From Branchiostoma floridae (Eukaryota > Chordata > Leptocardii > Amphioxiformes > Branchiostomatidae), in NCBI RefSeq assembly GCF_000003815.2, contig NC_049979.1, positions 29,789,897 to 29,853,896 of the forward strand: DNA of 64,000 nucleotides, read 5' to 3'. Below are positions 12,587 through 23,480 of this stretch, piece after piece; the first letter of the stretch is position 1, and each line of letters starts with the position of its first letter. Position numbers and translations under genes: made by a program. The notes beneath the pieces were generated by a model that was given only the letters and a program-made list of their open reading frames with translations, was not told the origin of the DNA and did no database searches.

Positions 12587-13778
12587 CCCGATTTGTGTTT
12601 TTGTAATAGCCGTCTCTGTAAGATGTTAAGTGCAAGGTTTGAAGAAAATCCACCGTTTTTTTTCTCGGTGTTTTTGTAATAACTGTATCTGTAAGATGTA
12701 AATTAAAAGGTTTGGATTTTTTCTCGGAACCTGTGTTTAGGTTATAGCCGTGTCTGTGAGATGTAAAGTGCAAGGTTCTAAGAAAATCTTTGTTTTTCTC
12801 TCCAAATCTGTGTGCTTGTAATAGCCGTGTCTGTAAGATGTAAAGTTAAAGCTTTGGAGAAAATCCCCCTTTTTTTCTCTCGGAACCTGTTTGTAAAAGT
12901 CGTGTCCTTTAGATGTAAAGTGTAAGGTTTGGAAATAATCCTCTGTTTTTTTTTGGAACCTGTGTGTTTGTAATAGCCCTGTCTGTATAATGTAAATTGT
13001 ACGGTTTGGAGAAAACCCTCTTTTTTTTCTCGTATTCTATATGTTTGCATTTGCCGTGTCTGTAAGATGTGAAGTGTAAGGTTTGGAGAAAATCTTTTTT
13101 TTTTTTACTTTGGAACCTGTATGCTTGTAAAGTAGTGTTTGTAAAATGTAAAGCTTAAGCTTTGTAGGATATTCTTTTTTTTCTCTCGGAACCTGTATGT
13201 TTGAAAAGCCGTGTCTGTAAGATGCAAAGTGTAAAGTTTTGAAATAATCCTCTGTGGGTTTTTTTTTCCGAACCTGTGTGTTTGTAATAGCCGTGTCTGG
13301 AAATGTAAATTGTAAGGTTTGCAGAAAACCCTATGTTAGTGTTTTCTCGGATTCTATATGTTTATAATAGCCACGTCTGTAAGATGTAAAGTGTAAGGTT
13401 TGGATTACATCCTCTTTTTTTCTATTTCGGAACCTGTGTGTTTATAATATCAGTGTTGATAAGACTTAAAGTGTAAGGTTTAAAAAAAAAAGCTGTATGT
13501 ATAAGCCGTGTCCGTAAGTTGTACGTGCATGGTTCGGAGAAAATGTCCGTTTTTTTTTCTCCAAGCCTATGTGTTTGTAAAAGCGGTGTCTGTAAAGTTT
13601 GNNNNNNNNNNNNNNNNNNNNNNNNNNNNNNNNNNNNNNNNNNNNNNNNNNNNNNNNNNNNNNNNNNNNNNNNNNNNNNNNNNNNNNNNNNNNNNNNNNN
13701 NGTACAGGTGGATGGTCTTGAAGACATTTATCAACAGTTTGGATGTCAAGTGTTGTGATAACAAGTAAGTGTGCTTAC

Positions 13779-13907
13779 CTTTTGTGACAGGTAGGTTTGC
13801 CCAGCCTTGATGTCTGGAGGCAGTCTGGTCTGCATGATTCAATGTGTGGTCTGCATGTGTATAGTTGGTCCGGCCTGCATGTCTCGAGGCGGACCAGTCT
13901 GCATGTT
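13779..13907 (-). other. P-type exon-like module with lost acceptor
   Basis: The donor (GTAAGC after 13779) is intact. The acceptor position reads TTTTAA instead of TTCTAG, so this copy could not be spliced normally. Confidence 0.45.
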
Positions 13908-13989
13908 TAAAAGGAAGGAGTAACAGGTGGATGGTTTTGAAGACATTTATCCACAGTTGGGATTTGTTATAACAAGTAAGTGTGCTTAC

Positions 13990-14752
13990 CTTTTTTGTGA
14001 GGAAGCGTTGTCTCTGCATGTGTCAAGGTGGTCCGGTTTTTGTGTCTCGGGGTGGTCCGGCCTGGATGTCTCGAGGTTGTCCAGCCTGCATGTCTCGATG
14101 TGGTCCGGCCTGCATGTCTCGAGGTTCTTCGGCCTACATGTTTCAATGTGTGGTCTGCATGTGTACAGGTGGTCCGGCCTGCATGTCTCCGAGGTGGTCC
14201 GGCCTGGATGTCTTGAGGTGGTCCGGCCTGCACGTCTGGAGGTGGTCTGGCCTGCATGTCTCAATGTGTGGTCTGCATGTGTAAAGGTGGTCTGGCCTGC
14301 ATGTCTCGAGGTGGTCCGGCCTGCACGTCTGGAGGTGGTCGGCCTCGATGTGTCGAGCTGGTCCGGCCTGCATGTCTAGAGTTGGTCTGGCCTGCATGTC
14401 TCAATGTGTGGTCAGCATGTGTACAGGTGGTCGAGCCTGGATGTCTCGAAGTGGTCCGGCCTGGATGTCTTGAGGTGGTTCAGCCTAGATGTCTCGAGGT
14501 GGTCTGGTCTGCATGTCTGGAGCTGGTCTGGCCTGCATGTCTCAATGTGTGGTCTGCATGTGTAAAGGTGGTCCGGCCTGCATGTCTCGAGGTGGTCCGG
14601 CCTGGATGTCTTGAGGTGGTCCGGCCTGCACGTCTGGAGGTGGTCGGCCTGGATGTGTTGAGGTGGTCCGGCCTGCATGTCTAGAGGTGGTCCAGCCTGG
14701 ATTTCTCGAGGTGGTGCGGCCTGCATGTGTCGAGGCAGTCCAGTCTGGATGT
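13990..14752 (-). other. Q-type exon-like module (763 nt)
   Basis: About thirty 23- or 24-bp units between TTCTAG (acceptor) and AAAAAAG|GTAAGC (donor). Single-base-short units (the GGTGGTCGGCC variant) shift the frame, and the entry frame that follows a phase-1 donor stops at 14412. Confidence 0.5.
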
Positions 14753-14843
14753 CTAGAAGGAAGGAGTAACAGGTGGATGGTTTTGAAGACATTTATCAAC
14801 AGTTTGGAGGTCAAGTGTTGTGATAACAAGTAAGTGTGCTTAC

Positions 14844-14971
14844 CTTTTGTGTCTGGTAACTTTGTTTGGCCTTGATGTCTGGAGGCAGTCTGGTCTGCAT
14901 GTTTCAATGTGTGGTCTGCATGTGTATATCCGGTCCGGCCTGCATGTCTCGAGGCGGTCCAGTGTGCATGT
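14844..14971 (-). other. P-type exon-like module (128 nt)
   Basis: Perfect acceptor and donor context. It is open when entered in phase 2, leaving in phase 1 with a final KLPDTK motif; the frame entered in phase 1 stops at the ACACATTGA unit. Confidence 0.5.
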
Positions 14972-17900
14972 CTAGAAGGAAGGAGTGAATAGTAGGTGTT
15001 TGGTTTTGAAGTCATTTATAAACAGTTTGGATGTCAAGTGTTGTTATAACAAGTAAGTNNNNNNNNNNNNNNNNNNNNNNNNNNNNNNNNNNNNNNNNNN
15101 NNNNNNNNNNNNNNNNNNNNNNNNNNNNNNNNNNNNNNNNNNNNNNNNNNNNNNNNNNNNNNNNNNNNNNNNNNNNNNNNNNNNNNNNNNNNNNNNNNNN
15201 NNNNNNNNNNNNNNNNNNNNNNNNNNNNNNNNNNNNNNNNNNNNNNNNNNNNNNNNNNNNNNNNNNNNNNNNNNNNNNNNNNNNNNNNNNNNNNNNNNNN
15301 NNNNNNNNNNNNNNNNNNNNNNNNNNNNNNNNNNNNNNNNNNNNNNNNNNNNNNNNNNNNNNNNNNNNNNNNNNNNNNNNNNNNNNNNNNNNNNNNNNNN
15401 NNNNNNNNNNNNNNNNNNNNNNNNNNNNNNNNNNNNNNNNNNNNNNNNNNNNNNNNNNNNNNNNNNNNNNNNNNNNNNNNNNNNNNNNNNNNNNNNNNNN
15501 NNNNNNNNNNNNNNNNNNNNNNNNNNNNNNNNNNNNNNNNNNNNNNNNNNNNNNNNNNNNNNNNNNNNNNNNNNNNNNNNNNNNNNNNNNNNNNNNNNNN
15601 NNNNNNNNNNNNNNNNNNNNNNNNNNNNNNNNNNNNNNNNNNNNNNNNNNNNNNNNNNNNNNNNNNNNNNNNNNNNNNNNNNNNNNNNNNNNNNNNNNNN
15701 NNNNNNNNNNNNNNNNNNNNNNNNNNNNNNNNNNNNNNNNNNNNNNNNNNNNNNNNNNNNNNNNNNNNNNAGCCTGGATTTCTCGAGGTGGTGCGGCCCT
15801 GCATGTGTCGAGGCAGTCCAGTCTGGATGTCTAGAAGGAAGGAGTAACAGGTGGATGGTTTTGAAGACATTTATCAACAGTTTGGAGGTCAAGTGTTGTG
15901 ATAAGAAGTAAGTGTGCTTACCTTTTGTGTCTGGTAACTTTGTTTGGCCTTGATGTCTGGAGGCAGNNNNNNNNNNNNNNNNNNNNNNNNNNNNNNNNNN
16001 NNNNNNNNNNNNNNNNNNNNNNNNNNNNNNNNNNNNNNNNNNNNNNNNNNNNNNNNNNNNNNNNNNNNNNNNNNNNNNNNNNNNNNNNNNNNNNNNNNNN
16101 NNNNNNNNNNNNNNNNNNNNNNNNNNNNNNNNNNNNNNNNNNNNNNNNNNNNNNNNNNNNNNNNNNNNNNNNNNNNNNNNNNNNNNNNNNNNNNNNNNNN
16201 NNNNNNNNNNNNNNNNNNNNNNNNNNNNNNNNNNNNNNNNNNNNNNNNNNNNNNNNNNNNNNNNNNNNNNNNNNNNNNNNNNNNNNNNNNNNNNNNNNNN
16301 NNNNNNNNNNNNNNNNNNNNNNNNNNNNNNNNNNNNNNNNNNNNNNNNNNNNNNNNNNNNNNNNNNNNNNNNNNNNNNNNNNNNNNNNNNNNNNNNNNNN
16401 NNNNNNNNNNNNNNNNNNNNNNNNNNNNNNNNNNNNNNNNNNNNNNNNNNNNNNNNNNNNNNNNNNNNNNNNNNNNNNNNNNNNNNNNNNNNNNNNNNNN
16501 NNNNNNNNNNNNNNNNNNNNNNNNNNNNNNNNNNNNNNNGAGGCGGTCCCCGTGCTCCTCTTGACTGAGGTCGACTTGTACTTGACACGGTCTGCCCTGG
16601 CGGGATGCAGGCGGTCCAGCCTGCTCATCTTGACGCTGTTCGACCTGCATGTCTTGACACGGTCCGGCCTCCATGAATGCAGGCGGTCCAGCGCGCTCAT
16701 CTTGACCCTGTTTGACCTGCATGTCTTGACACGGTCCGGCCTGCAGGGATGCATGCGGTCCAGCATGTTCATCTTGACGCTGTTCGACCTGCATGTCTTG
16801 ACACGGTCCGGCCTGCAGGGATGGAGGCGGTCCAGCGTGCTCATCTTGACCCTGTTCCACCTGCATGTCTTGACTCTGTCCGGCCTGCAGGGATGGAGGC
16901 GGTCCAGTGTGGTCATCTTGACGTTGTTTGGCCTTGATGTCTGGAGGCTGTCTGGTCTGCATGTTTCAATGTGTGGTCTGCATGTGTATAGTCGGTCCGG
17001 TCTGCATGTTTGAGGCGGTCAATTCTGCATGTCTAGAACGAAGGAGTGAATAGTAGGTCTTTGGTTTTGAAGTTATTTATCAACAGTTTGGAGGTGAAGT
17101 GTTGTTATAAGAAGTAAGTGTGCTTATCTTTTGTGTGAGGAAGTTTTATCTCTTCATAAGCCAACACACTTTTCTTCTGTGAAATTTGCATGTGTCAAGG
17201 TGGGGTGGCCTGCATTTTTCAANNNNNNNNNNNNNNNNNNNNNNNNNNNNNNNNNNNNNNNNNNNNNNNNNNNNNNNNNNNNNNNNNNNNNNNNNNNNNN
17301 NNNNNNNNNNNNNNNNNNNNNNNNNNNNNNNNNNNNNNNNNNNNNNNNNNNNNNNNNNNNNNNNNNNNNNNNNNNNNNNNNNNNNNNNNNNNNNNNNNNN
17401 NNNNNNNNNNNNNNNNNNNNNNNNNNNNNNNNNNNNNNNNNNNNNNNNNNNNNNNNNNNNNNNNNNNNNNNNNNNNNNNNNNNNNNNNNNNNNNNNNNNN
17501 NNNNNNNNNNNNNNNNNNNNNNNNNNNNNNNNNNNNNNNNNNNNNNNNNNNNNNNNNNNNNNNNNNNNNNNNNNNNNNNNNNNNNNNNNNNNNNNNNNNN
17601 NNNNNNTGTGAGGAAGCGTTGTCTCTGCATGTGTCGAGGTGGTCCGGTTTCTGTGTCTCGGGGTGGTCCGGCCTGGATGTCTCGAGGTTGTCCAGCCTGC
17701 ATGTGTCGATGTGGTCGTGACTGCTTGTCTCGAAGTGGTCCGGCCTGGATGTCTCCAGGTGGTCCGGCCTGCACGTCTGGAGGTGGTCTGGGCTGCATGT
17801 CTCAATGTGTGGTCTGCATGTGTAAAGGTGGTCCGGCCTGCATGTGTCGAGGTGGTCCGGCCTGCATGTCTCGAGGTGGTCCGGCCTGCACGTCTGGAGG

Positions 17901-18877
17901 TGGTCGGCCTCGATGTGTCGAGGTGGTCCGGCCTGCATGTCTAGAGGTGGTCTGGCCTGCATGTCTCAATGTGTGGTCTGCATGTGTACAGGTGGTCGAG
18001 CCTGGATGTCTCGAAGTGGTCCGGCCTGGATGTCTTGAGGTGGTTCAGCCTGGATGTCTCGAGGTGGTCTGGTCTGCATGTCTGGATGTGGTCTGGCCTG
18101 CATGTCTCAATGTGTGGTCTGCATGTGTAAAGGTGGTCCAGCCTGCATGTCTCGAGGTGGTCCGGCCTGGATGTCTTGAGGTGGTCCGGCCTGCACGTCT
18201 GGAGGTGGTCGGCCTGGATGTGTTGAGGTGGTCCGGCCTGCATGTCTAGAGGTGGTCCAGGCTGGATTTCTCGAGGTGGTGCGGGCTGCATGTGTCGAGG
18301 CAGTCCAGTCTGGATGTCTAGAAGGAAGGAGNNNNNNNNNNNNNNNNNNNNNNNNNNNNNNNNNNNNNNNNNNNNNNNNNNNNNNNNNNNNNNNNNNNNN
18401 NNNNNNNNNNNNNNNNNNNNNNNNNNNNNNNNNNNNNNNNNNNNNNNNNNNNNNNNNNNNNNNNNNNNNNNNNNNNNNNNNNNNNNNNNNNNNNNNNNNN
18501 NNNNNNNNNNNNNNNNNNNNNNNNNNNNNNNNNNNNNNNNNNNNAGGAGTGAATAGTAGGTCTTTGGTCTTGAAGTTATTTTCAACAGTTTGGAGGTGAA
18601 GTGTTGTTATAAGAAGTAAGTGTGCTTACCTTTTGTGTGAGGAAGTTTTATCTCTACATAAGCAACACACTTTCTTCTGTGAGATTTGCATGTGTCAAGG
18701 TGGTGTGGCCTGCATATTTCAATGTGTGGTCTGCATGTGTATAGGCGGTCCGGCCTGCATGTCTTGTGGCGGTCCAGTGTGCATGTTTAGAAGGAAGGAG
18801 TAACAGGTTGGTGGTTTTGAAGACATTTATCAAGAGTTTGGAGGTCAAGTGTTGTGATAACAAGTAAGTGTGCTTAC

Positions 18878-19005
18878 CTTTTGTGTCTGGTAACTTTGTT
18901 TGGCCTTGATGTCTGGAGGCAGTCTGGTCTGCATGTTTCAATGTGTGGTCTGCATGTGTATATCCGGTCCGGCCTGCATGTCTCGAGGTGGTCCAGTGTG
19001 CATGT
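18878..19005 (-). other. P-type exon-like module (128 nt)
   Basis: Same boundaries and length as the copy at 14844-14971; open in phase 2 to phase 1, ending KLPDTK before GTAAGC. Confidence 0.5.
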
Positions 19006-19100
19006 CTAGAAGGAAGGAGTGAATAGTAGGTGTTTGGTTTTGAAGTCATTTATAAACAGTTTGGATGTCAAGTGTTGTTATAACAAGTAAGTGTGCTTAC

Positions 19101-19817
19101 CTTTTTTGTGAGGAAGCGTTGTCTCTGCATGTGTCGAGGTGGTCCGGTTTCTGTGTCTCGGGGTGGTCCGGCCTGGATGTCTCGAGGTTGTCCAGCCTGC
19201 ATGTGTCGATGTGGTCCGGACTGCTTGTCTCGAAGTGGTCCGGCCTGGATGTCTCCAGGTGGTCCGGCCTGCACGTCTGGAGGTGGTCTGGCCTGCATGT
19301 CTCAATGTGTTGTCTGCATGTGTAAAGGTGGTCCGGCCTGCATGTCTCGAGGTGGTCCGGCCTGCACGTCTCGAGGTGGTCCGGCCTGCACGTCTGGAGG
19401 TGGTCGGCCTCGATGTGTCGAGGTGGTCCGGCCTGCATGTCTAGAGGTGGTCTGGCCTGCATGTCTCAATGTGTGGTCTGCATGTGTACAGGTGGTCGAG
19501 CCTGGATGTCTCGAAGTGGTCCGGCCTGGACGTCTTGAGGTGGTTCAGCCTGGATGTCTCGAGGTGGTCTGGTCTGCATGTCTGGATGTGGTCTGGCCTG
19601 CATGTCTCAATGTGTGGTCTGCATGTGTAAAGGTGGTCCGGCCTGCATGTCTCGAGGTGGTCCGGCCTGGATGTCTTGAGGTGGTCCGGCCTGCACGTCT
19701 GGAGGTGGTCGGCCTGGATGTGTTGAGGTGGTCCGGCCTGCATGTCTAGAGGTGGTCCAGCCTGGATTTCTCGAGGTGGTGCGGCCTGCATGTGTCGAGG
19801 CAGTCCAGTCTGCATGT
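19101..19817 (-). other. Q-type exon-like module (717 nt)
   Basis: Full splice-site context. The frame entered in phase 1 starts with MQTGLPRHMQAAPP octads and stops at 19441, where a unit junction reads CTCTAGAC instead of CTCGAGAC. Confidence 0.5.
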
Positions 19818-19908
19818 CTAGAAGGAAGGAGTAACAGGTGGATGGTTTTGAAGACATTTATCAACAGTTTGGAGGTCAAGTGTTGTGATAAGAAGTAAGT
19901 GTGCTTAC

Positions 19909-20035
19909 CTTTTGTGTCTGGTAACTTTGTTTGGCCTTGATGTCTGGAGGCTGTCTGGTCTGCATGTTTCAATGTGTGGTCTGCATGTGTATAGCCGGTC
20001 CGGTCTGCATGTTTGAGGCGGTCAAGTCTGCATGT
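19909..20035 (-). other. P'-type exon-like module (127 nt)
   Basis: One base shorter than P; open only in phase 0 to phase 1. A second copy is at 21691-21817. Confidence 0.45.
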
Positions 20036-20130
20036 CTAGAAGGAAGGAGTGAATAGTAGGTGTTTGGTTTTGAAGTTATTTATCAACAGTTTGGAGGTGA
20101 AGTGTTGTTATAAGAAGTAAGTGTGCTTAC

Positions 20131-20287
20131 CTTTTGTGTGAGGAAGTTTTATCTCTACATAAGCAACACACTTTCTTCTGTGAGATTTGCATGTGTCAAG
20201 GTGGTGTGGCCTGCATATTTCAATGTGTGGTCTGCATGTGTATAGGGGGTCCGGCCTGCATGTCTTGTGGCGGTCCAGTGTGCATGT
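20131..20287 (-). other. P2-type exon-like module (157 nt)
   Basis: It begins like P but ends in a distinct non-repeat tail (SHRRKCVAYVEIKLPHTK in the phase 0 to phase 1 frame). A second copy is at 21913-22069 and an acceptor-less one at about 18630-18788. Confidence 0.45.
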
Positions 20288-20388
20288 CTAGAAGGAAGGA
20301 GTAACAGGTTGATGGTTTTGAAGACATTTATCAACAGTTTGGAGGTCAAGTCTTGTGATAACAAGTAAGTGTGCTTACCTTTTGTGTC

Positions 20389-20951
20389 TGGTAACTTTGT
20401 TTGGCCTTGATGTCTGGAGGCAGTCTGGTCTGCATGTTTCAATGTGTGGTCTGCATGTGTATATCCGGTCCGGCCTGCATGTCTCGAGGTGGTCCAGCAC
20501 TTGACACGGTCCGGCCTGCAGGGATGGAGGCGGTCCAGCGTGCTCATCTTGACGCTGTTCGACCTGCATGTCTTGACACGGTCCGGCCTGCAGGGATGGA
20601 GGCGGTCCAGCGTGCTCATCTTGACCCTGTTCGACCTGCATGTCTTGACACGGTCCGGCCTGCAGGGATGCAGGCGGTCCAGCATGTTCATCTTGACGCT
20701 GTTCGACCTGCATGTCTTGACACGGTCTGGCCTGCAGGGATGGAGGCGGTCCAGCGTGCTCATCTTGACGCTGTTCCACGTGCATGTCTTGACACGGTCC
20801 GGCCTGCAGGGATGGAGGCGGTCCAGCGTGGTCATCTTGACGTTGTTTGGCCTTGATGTCTGGAGGCTGTCTGGTCTGCATGTTTCAATGTGTGGTCTGC
20901 ATGTGTATAGCCGGTCCGGTCTGCATGTTTGAGGCGGTCAAGTCTGCATGT
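20389..20951 (-). other. R-type module: P interrupted by 72-bp repeats
   Basis: A P-type module into which about five 72-bp units (20494-20850) have been inserted, the same units that fill the long exons at 33-40 kb. All three entry frames meet a TGA early. A related, gap-broken copy lies at about 15922-17032. This links the two repeat types in one exon-like block. Confidence 0.5.
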
Positions 20952-21046
20952 CTAGAAGGAAGGAGTGAATAGTAAGTCTTTGGTTTTGAAGTTATTTATC
21001 AACAGTTTGGAGGTGAAGTGTTGTTATAAGAAGTAAGTGTGCTTAC

Positions 21047-21599
21047 CTTTTTTGTGAGGAAGCGTTGTCTCTGCATGTGTCGAGGTGGTCCGGTTTCTGT
21101 GTCTCGGGGTGGTCCGGCCTGGATGTCTCGAGGTTGTCCAGCCTGCATGTGTCGATGTGGTCCAGACTGCTTGTCTCGAAGTGGTCCGGCCTGGATGTCT
21201 CCAGGTGGTCCGGCCTGCACGTCTGGAGGTGGTCTGGCCTGCATGTCTCAATGTGTGGTCTGCATGTGTAAAGGTGGTCCGGCCTGCATGTCTCGAGGTG
21301 GTCCGGCCTGGATGTCTTGAGGTGGTTCAGCCTGGATGTCTCGAGGTGGTCTGGTCTGCATGTCTGGATGTGGTCTGGCCTGCATGTCTCAATGTGTGGT
21401 CTGCATGTGTAAAGGTGGTCCGGCCTGCATGTCTCGAGGTGGTCCGGCCTGGATGTCTTGAGGTGGTCCGGCCTGCACGTCTGGAGGTGGTCGGCCTGGA
21501 TGTGTTGAGGTGGTCCGGCCTGCATGTCTAGAGGTGGTCCAGCCTGGATTTCTCGAGGTGGTGCGGCCTGCATGTGTCGAGGCAGTCCAGTCTGCATGT
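21047..21599 (-). other. Q'-type module, fully open (553 nt)
   Basis: The only complete Q module that stays open from acceptor to donor: entered in phase 1 (G|AC ATG) and left in phase 2. It lacks the ~240-bp internal part that holds the stop in its sister at 19101-19817. Its phase class (1 to 2) complements the P class (2 to 1). Confidence 0.5.
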
Positions 21600-22160
21600 C
21601 TAGAAGGAAGGAGTAACAGGTGGATGGTTTTGAAGACATTTATCAACAGTTTGGAGGTCAAGTGTTGTGATAAGAAGTAAGTGTGCTTACCTTTTGTGTC
21701 TGGTAACTTTGTTTGGCCTTGATGTCTGGAGGCTGTCTGGTCTGCATGTTTCAATGTGTGGTCTGCATGTGTATAGCCGGTCCGGTCTGCATGTTTGAGG
21801 CGGTCAAGTCTGCATGTCTAGAAGGAAGGAGTGAATAGTAGGTCTTTGGTTTTGAAGTTATTTATCAACAGTTTGGACGTGAAGTGTTGTTATAAGAAGT
21901 AAGTGTGCTTACCTTTTGTGTGAGGAAGTTTTATCTCTACATAAGCAACACACTTTCTTCTGTGAGATTTGCATGTGTCAAGGTGGTGTGGCCTGCATAT
22001 TTCAATGTGTGGTCTGCATGTGTATAGGCGGTCCGGCCTGCATGTCTTGTGGCGGTCCAGTGTGCATTTCTAGAAAGAAGGAGTAACAGGTTGATGGTTT
22101 TGAAGACATTTATCAACAGTTTGGAGGTCAAGTGTTGTGATAACAAGTAAGTGTGCTTAC

Positions 22161-22288
22161 CTTTTGTGTCTGGTAACTTTGTTTGGCCTTGATGTCTGGA
22201 GGCAGTCTGGTCTGCATGTTTCAATGTGTGGTCTGCATGTGTATATCCGGTCCGGCCTGCATGTCTCGAGGTGGTCCAGTGTGCATGT
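22161..22288 (-). other. P-type exon-like module (128 nt)
   Basis: Intact splice context, phase 2 to phase 1, ending KLPDTK. Confidence 0.5.
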
Positions 22289-22383
22289 CTAGAAGGAAGG
22301 AGTGAATAGTAGGTGTTTGGTTTTGAAGTCATGTATAAACAGTTTGGATGTCAAGTGTTGTTATAACAAGTAAGTGTGCTTAC

Positions 22384-23050
22384 CTTTTTTGTGAGGAAGC
22401 GTTGTCTCTGCATGTGTCGAGGTGGTCCGGTCTTTGTGCGTCGGGGTGGTCCAGCCTGGATGTCTCGAGGTTGTCCAGCCTGCATGTCTCGATGTGGTCC
22501 GGCGTGCATGTCTCGAGGTTCTTCGGCCTGCATGTTTCAATGTGTGGTCTGCATGTGTAAAGGTGGTCCGGCCTGCATGTCTCGAAGTGGTCCGGCCTGG
22601 ATGTCTCCAGGTGGTCTGGCCTGCACGTCTGGAGGTGGTCTGGCCTTGATGTGTCGAGGTGGTCCGGTCTGCATGTGTAGAGGTGGTCCAGCCTGGATTT
22701 CTCGAGGTGGTCCGGCCTGCATGTCTTGAGGTCGTCCGCCCTGCATTTCTCGAGGTGGTCTGGCCTGTATGTCTCAATGTGTGGTCTTCATGTGTAAAGG
22801 TGGTGTGGCCTGCATGTCTCAATGTGTGGTCTTCATGTGTAGAGGTGGTCCGGCCTGCATGTCTCGAGCTGGTCCGGCCTGCATGTCTGGAGGTGGTCGG
22901 GCTGGATGTGTTGAGGTGGTCCGGCCTGCATGTCTAGAGGTGGTCCAGCTTGGATTTCTCGAGGTGGTCCGGCCTGCATGTGTCGACGTTGTGCAGTCTG
23001 TTTGTGTCGACCTGTGGTCTGCATGTGTATGGGTGGTCTGGTATGCATGT
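22384..23050 (-). other. Q-type exon-like module (667 nt)
   Basis: The acceptor CACCTTTTCTAG differs slightly from the usual CCTTCCTTCTAG. Entered in phase 1 it reads octads for about 70 codons and stops at 22833. Confidence 0.45.
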
Positions 23051-23145
23051 CTAGAAAAGGTGAGTCAATAAAAGGTGGTAGGTTTTATAGTCATTTAACA
23101 ATAGTTTGGATGTCAACTGTTGTTGTAACAAGTAAATATGCTCAC

Positions 23146-23273
23146 CTTTTGTGTGAGGTAGCTTTGTCCGGCTTTTATGTCTGGAGGCAGTCTGGCCTGC
23201 ATGTATCAATGTGTGGTCTGCATGTGTATAGGCGGTCCGGCCTGCATGTCTCGAGGTGGTCCAGTGTGCATGT
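23146..23273 (-). other. P-type exon-like module (128 nt), diverged
   Basis: Donor is GTGAGC instead of GTAAGC; open phase 2 to phase 1 and ending KLPHTK. A last partial module lies upstream at about 23365-23470, where homology to the array ends. Confidence 0.45.
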
Positions 23274-23480
23274 CTAGAAGGAAGGAGTAACAGGTGGATG
23301 GTTTTGAAGGCATTTATCAACAGTTTGGAGGTCAAGTGTTGTGATAACAAGTAAGTGTGCTTACCTTTTGTGTCTGGTAGCTTTGGCCTTGATATCTGGA
23401 GGCAGTCTGGTCTGCATGTTTAAATGTGTGGTCTGCATGTGTATAGTTGGTCCGGTCTGCATTACAGTAGTTCAAGGTTA

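Larger units (their letters stand above)
5054..13601. repeat. Degenerate ~78-bp satellite array
   Basis: About 8 kb of head-to-tail copies of a unit near 78 bp. Consensus landmarks on plus are GGAACCTGTGTGTTTGTAA, then AGCCGTGTCTGTAAGATGTA, then GTGTAAGGTTTGGAGAAAAT, then a T-rich tract ending in TCTC. Copies are diverged by substitutions and small indels. The unit is close to 26 codons, so the minus strand yields many repetitive open frames (for example 7152-7469 and 7481-7825) with peptides rich in YRHGYYKHTGSEKK-like segments. I treat these as by-products and not genes. The array is interrupted near 9290-10775 and at 11642-12582 by inserted elements and ends at an assembly gap (13602-13701). 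Confidence 0.85.
13702..23480 (-). pseudogene. Array of exon-like 24-bp-repeat modules, mostly interrupted
   Basis: On the minus strand this region alternates repeat-rich exon-like modules with ~90-bp spacers that look like introns: the donor is AAAAG|GTAAGCACAC and the acceptor CCTTCCTTCTAG|ACATGC. Four module kinds recur: P (127-128 nt), P2 (157 nt), Q (553-763 nt) and R (P plus 24-mer repeats). The order is repeated about six times with a spacing of roughly 1-2 kb. Most modules have stops in every frame or only one usable frame, some acceptors have lost the AG (near 13907 and 18788) and one donor is changed (near 17126), so the array as assembled is not an intact gene. Four gaps (15059-15770, 15967-16539, 17223-17606, 18332-18544) hide further modules. 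It is a clear paralogue of the gene at 32.5-44.4 kb. Confidence 0.7.
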
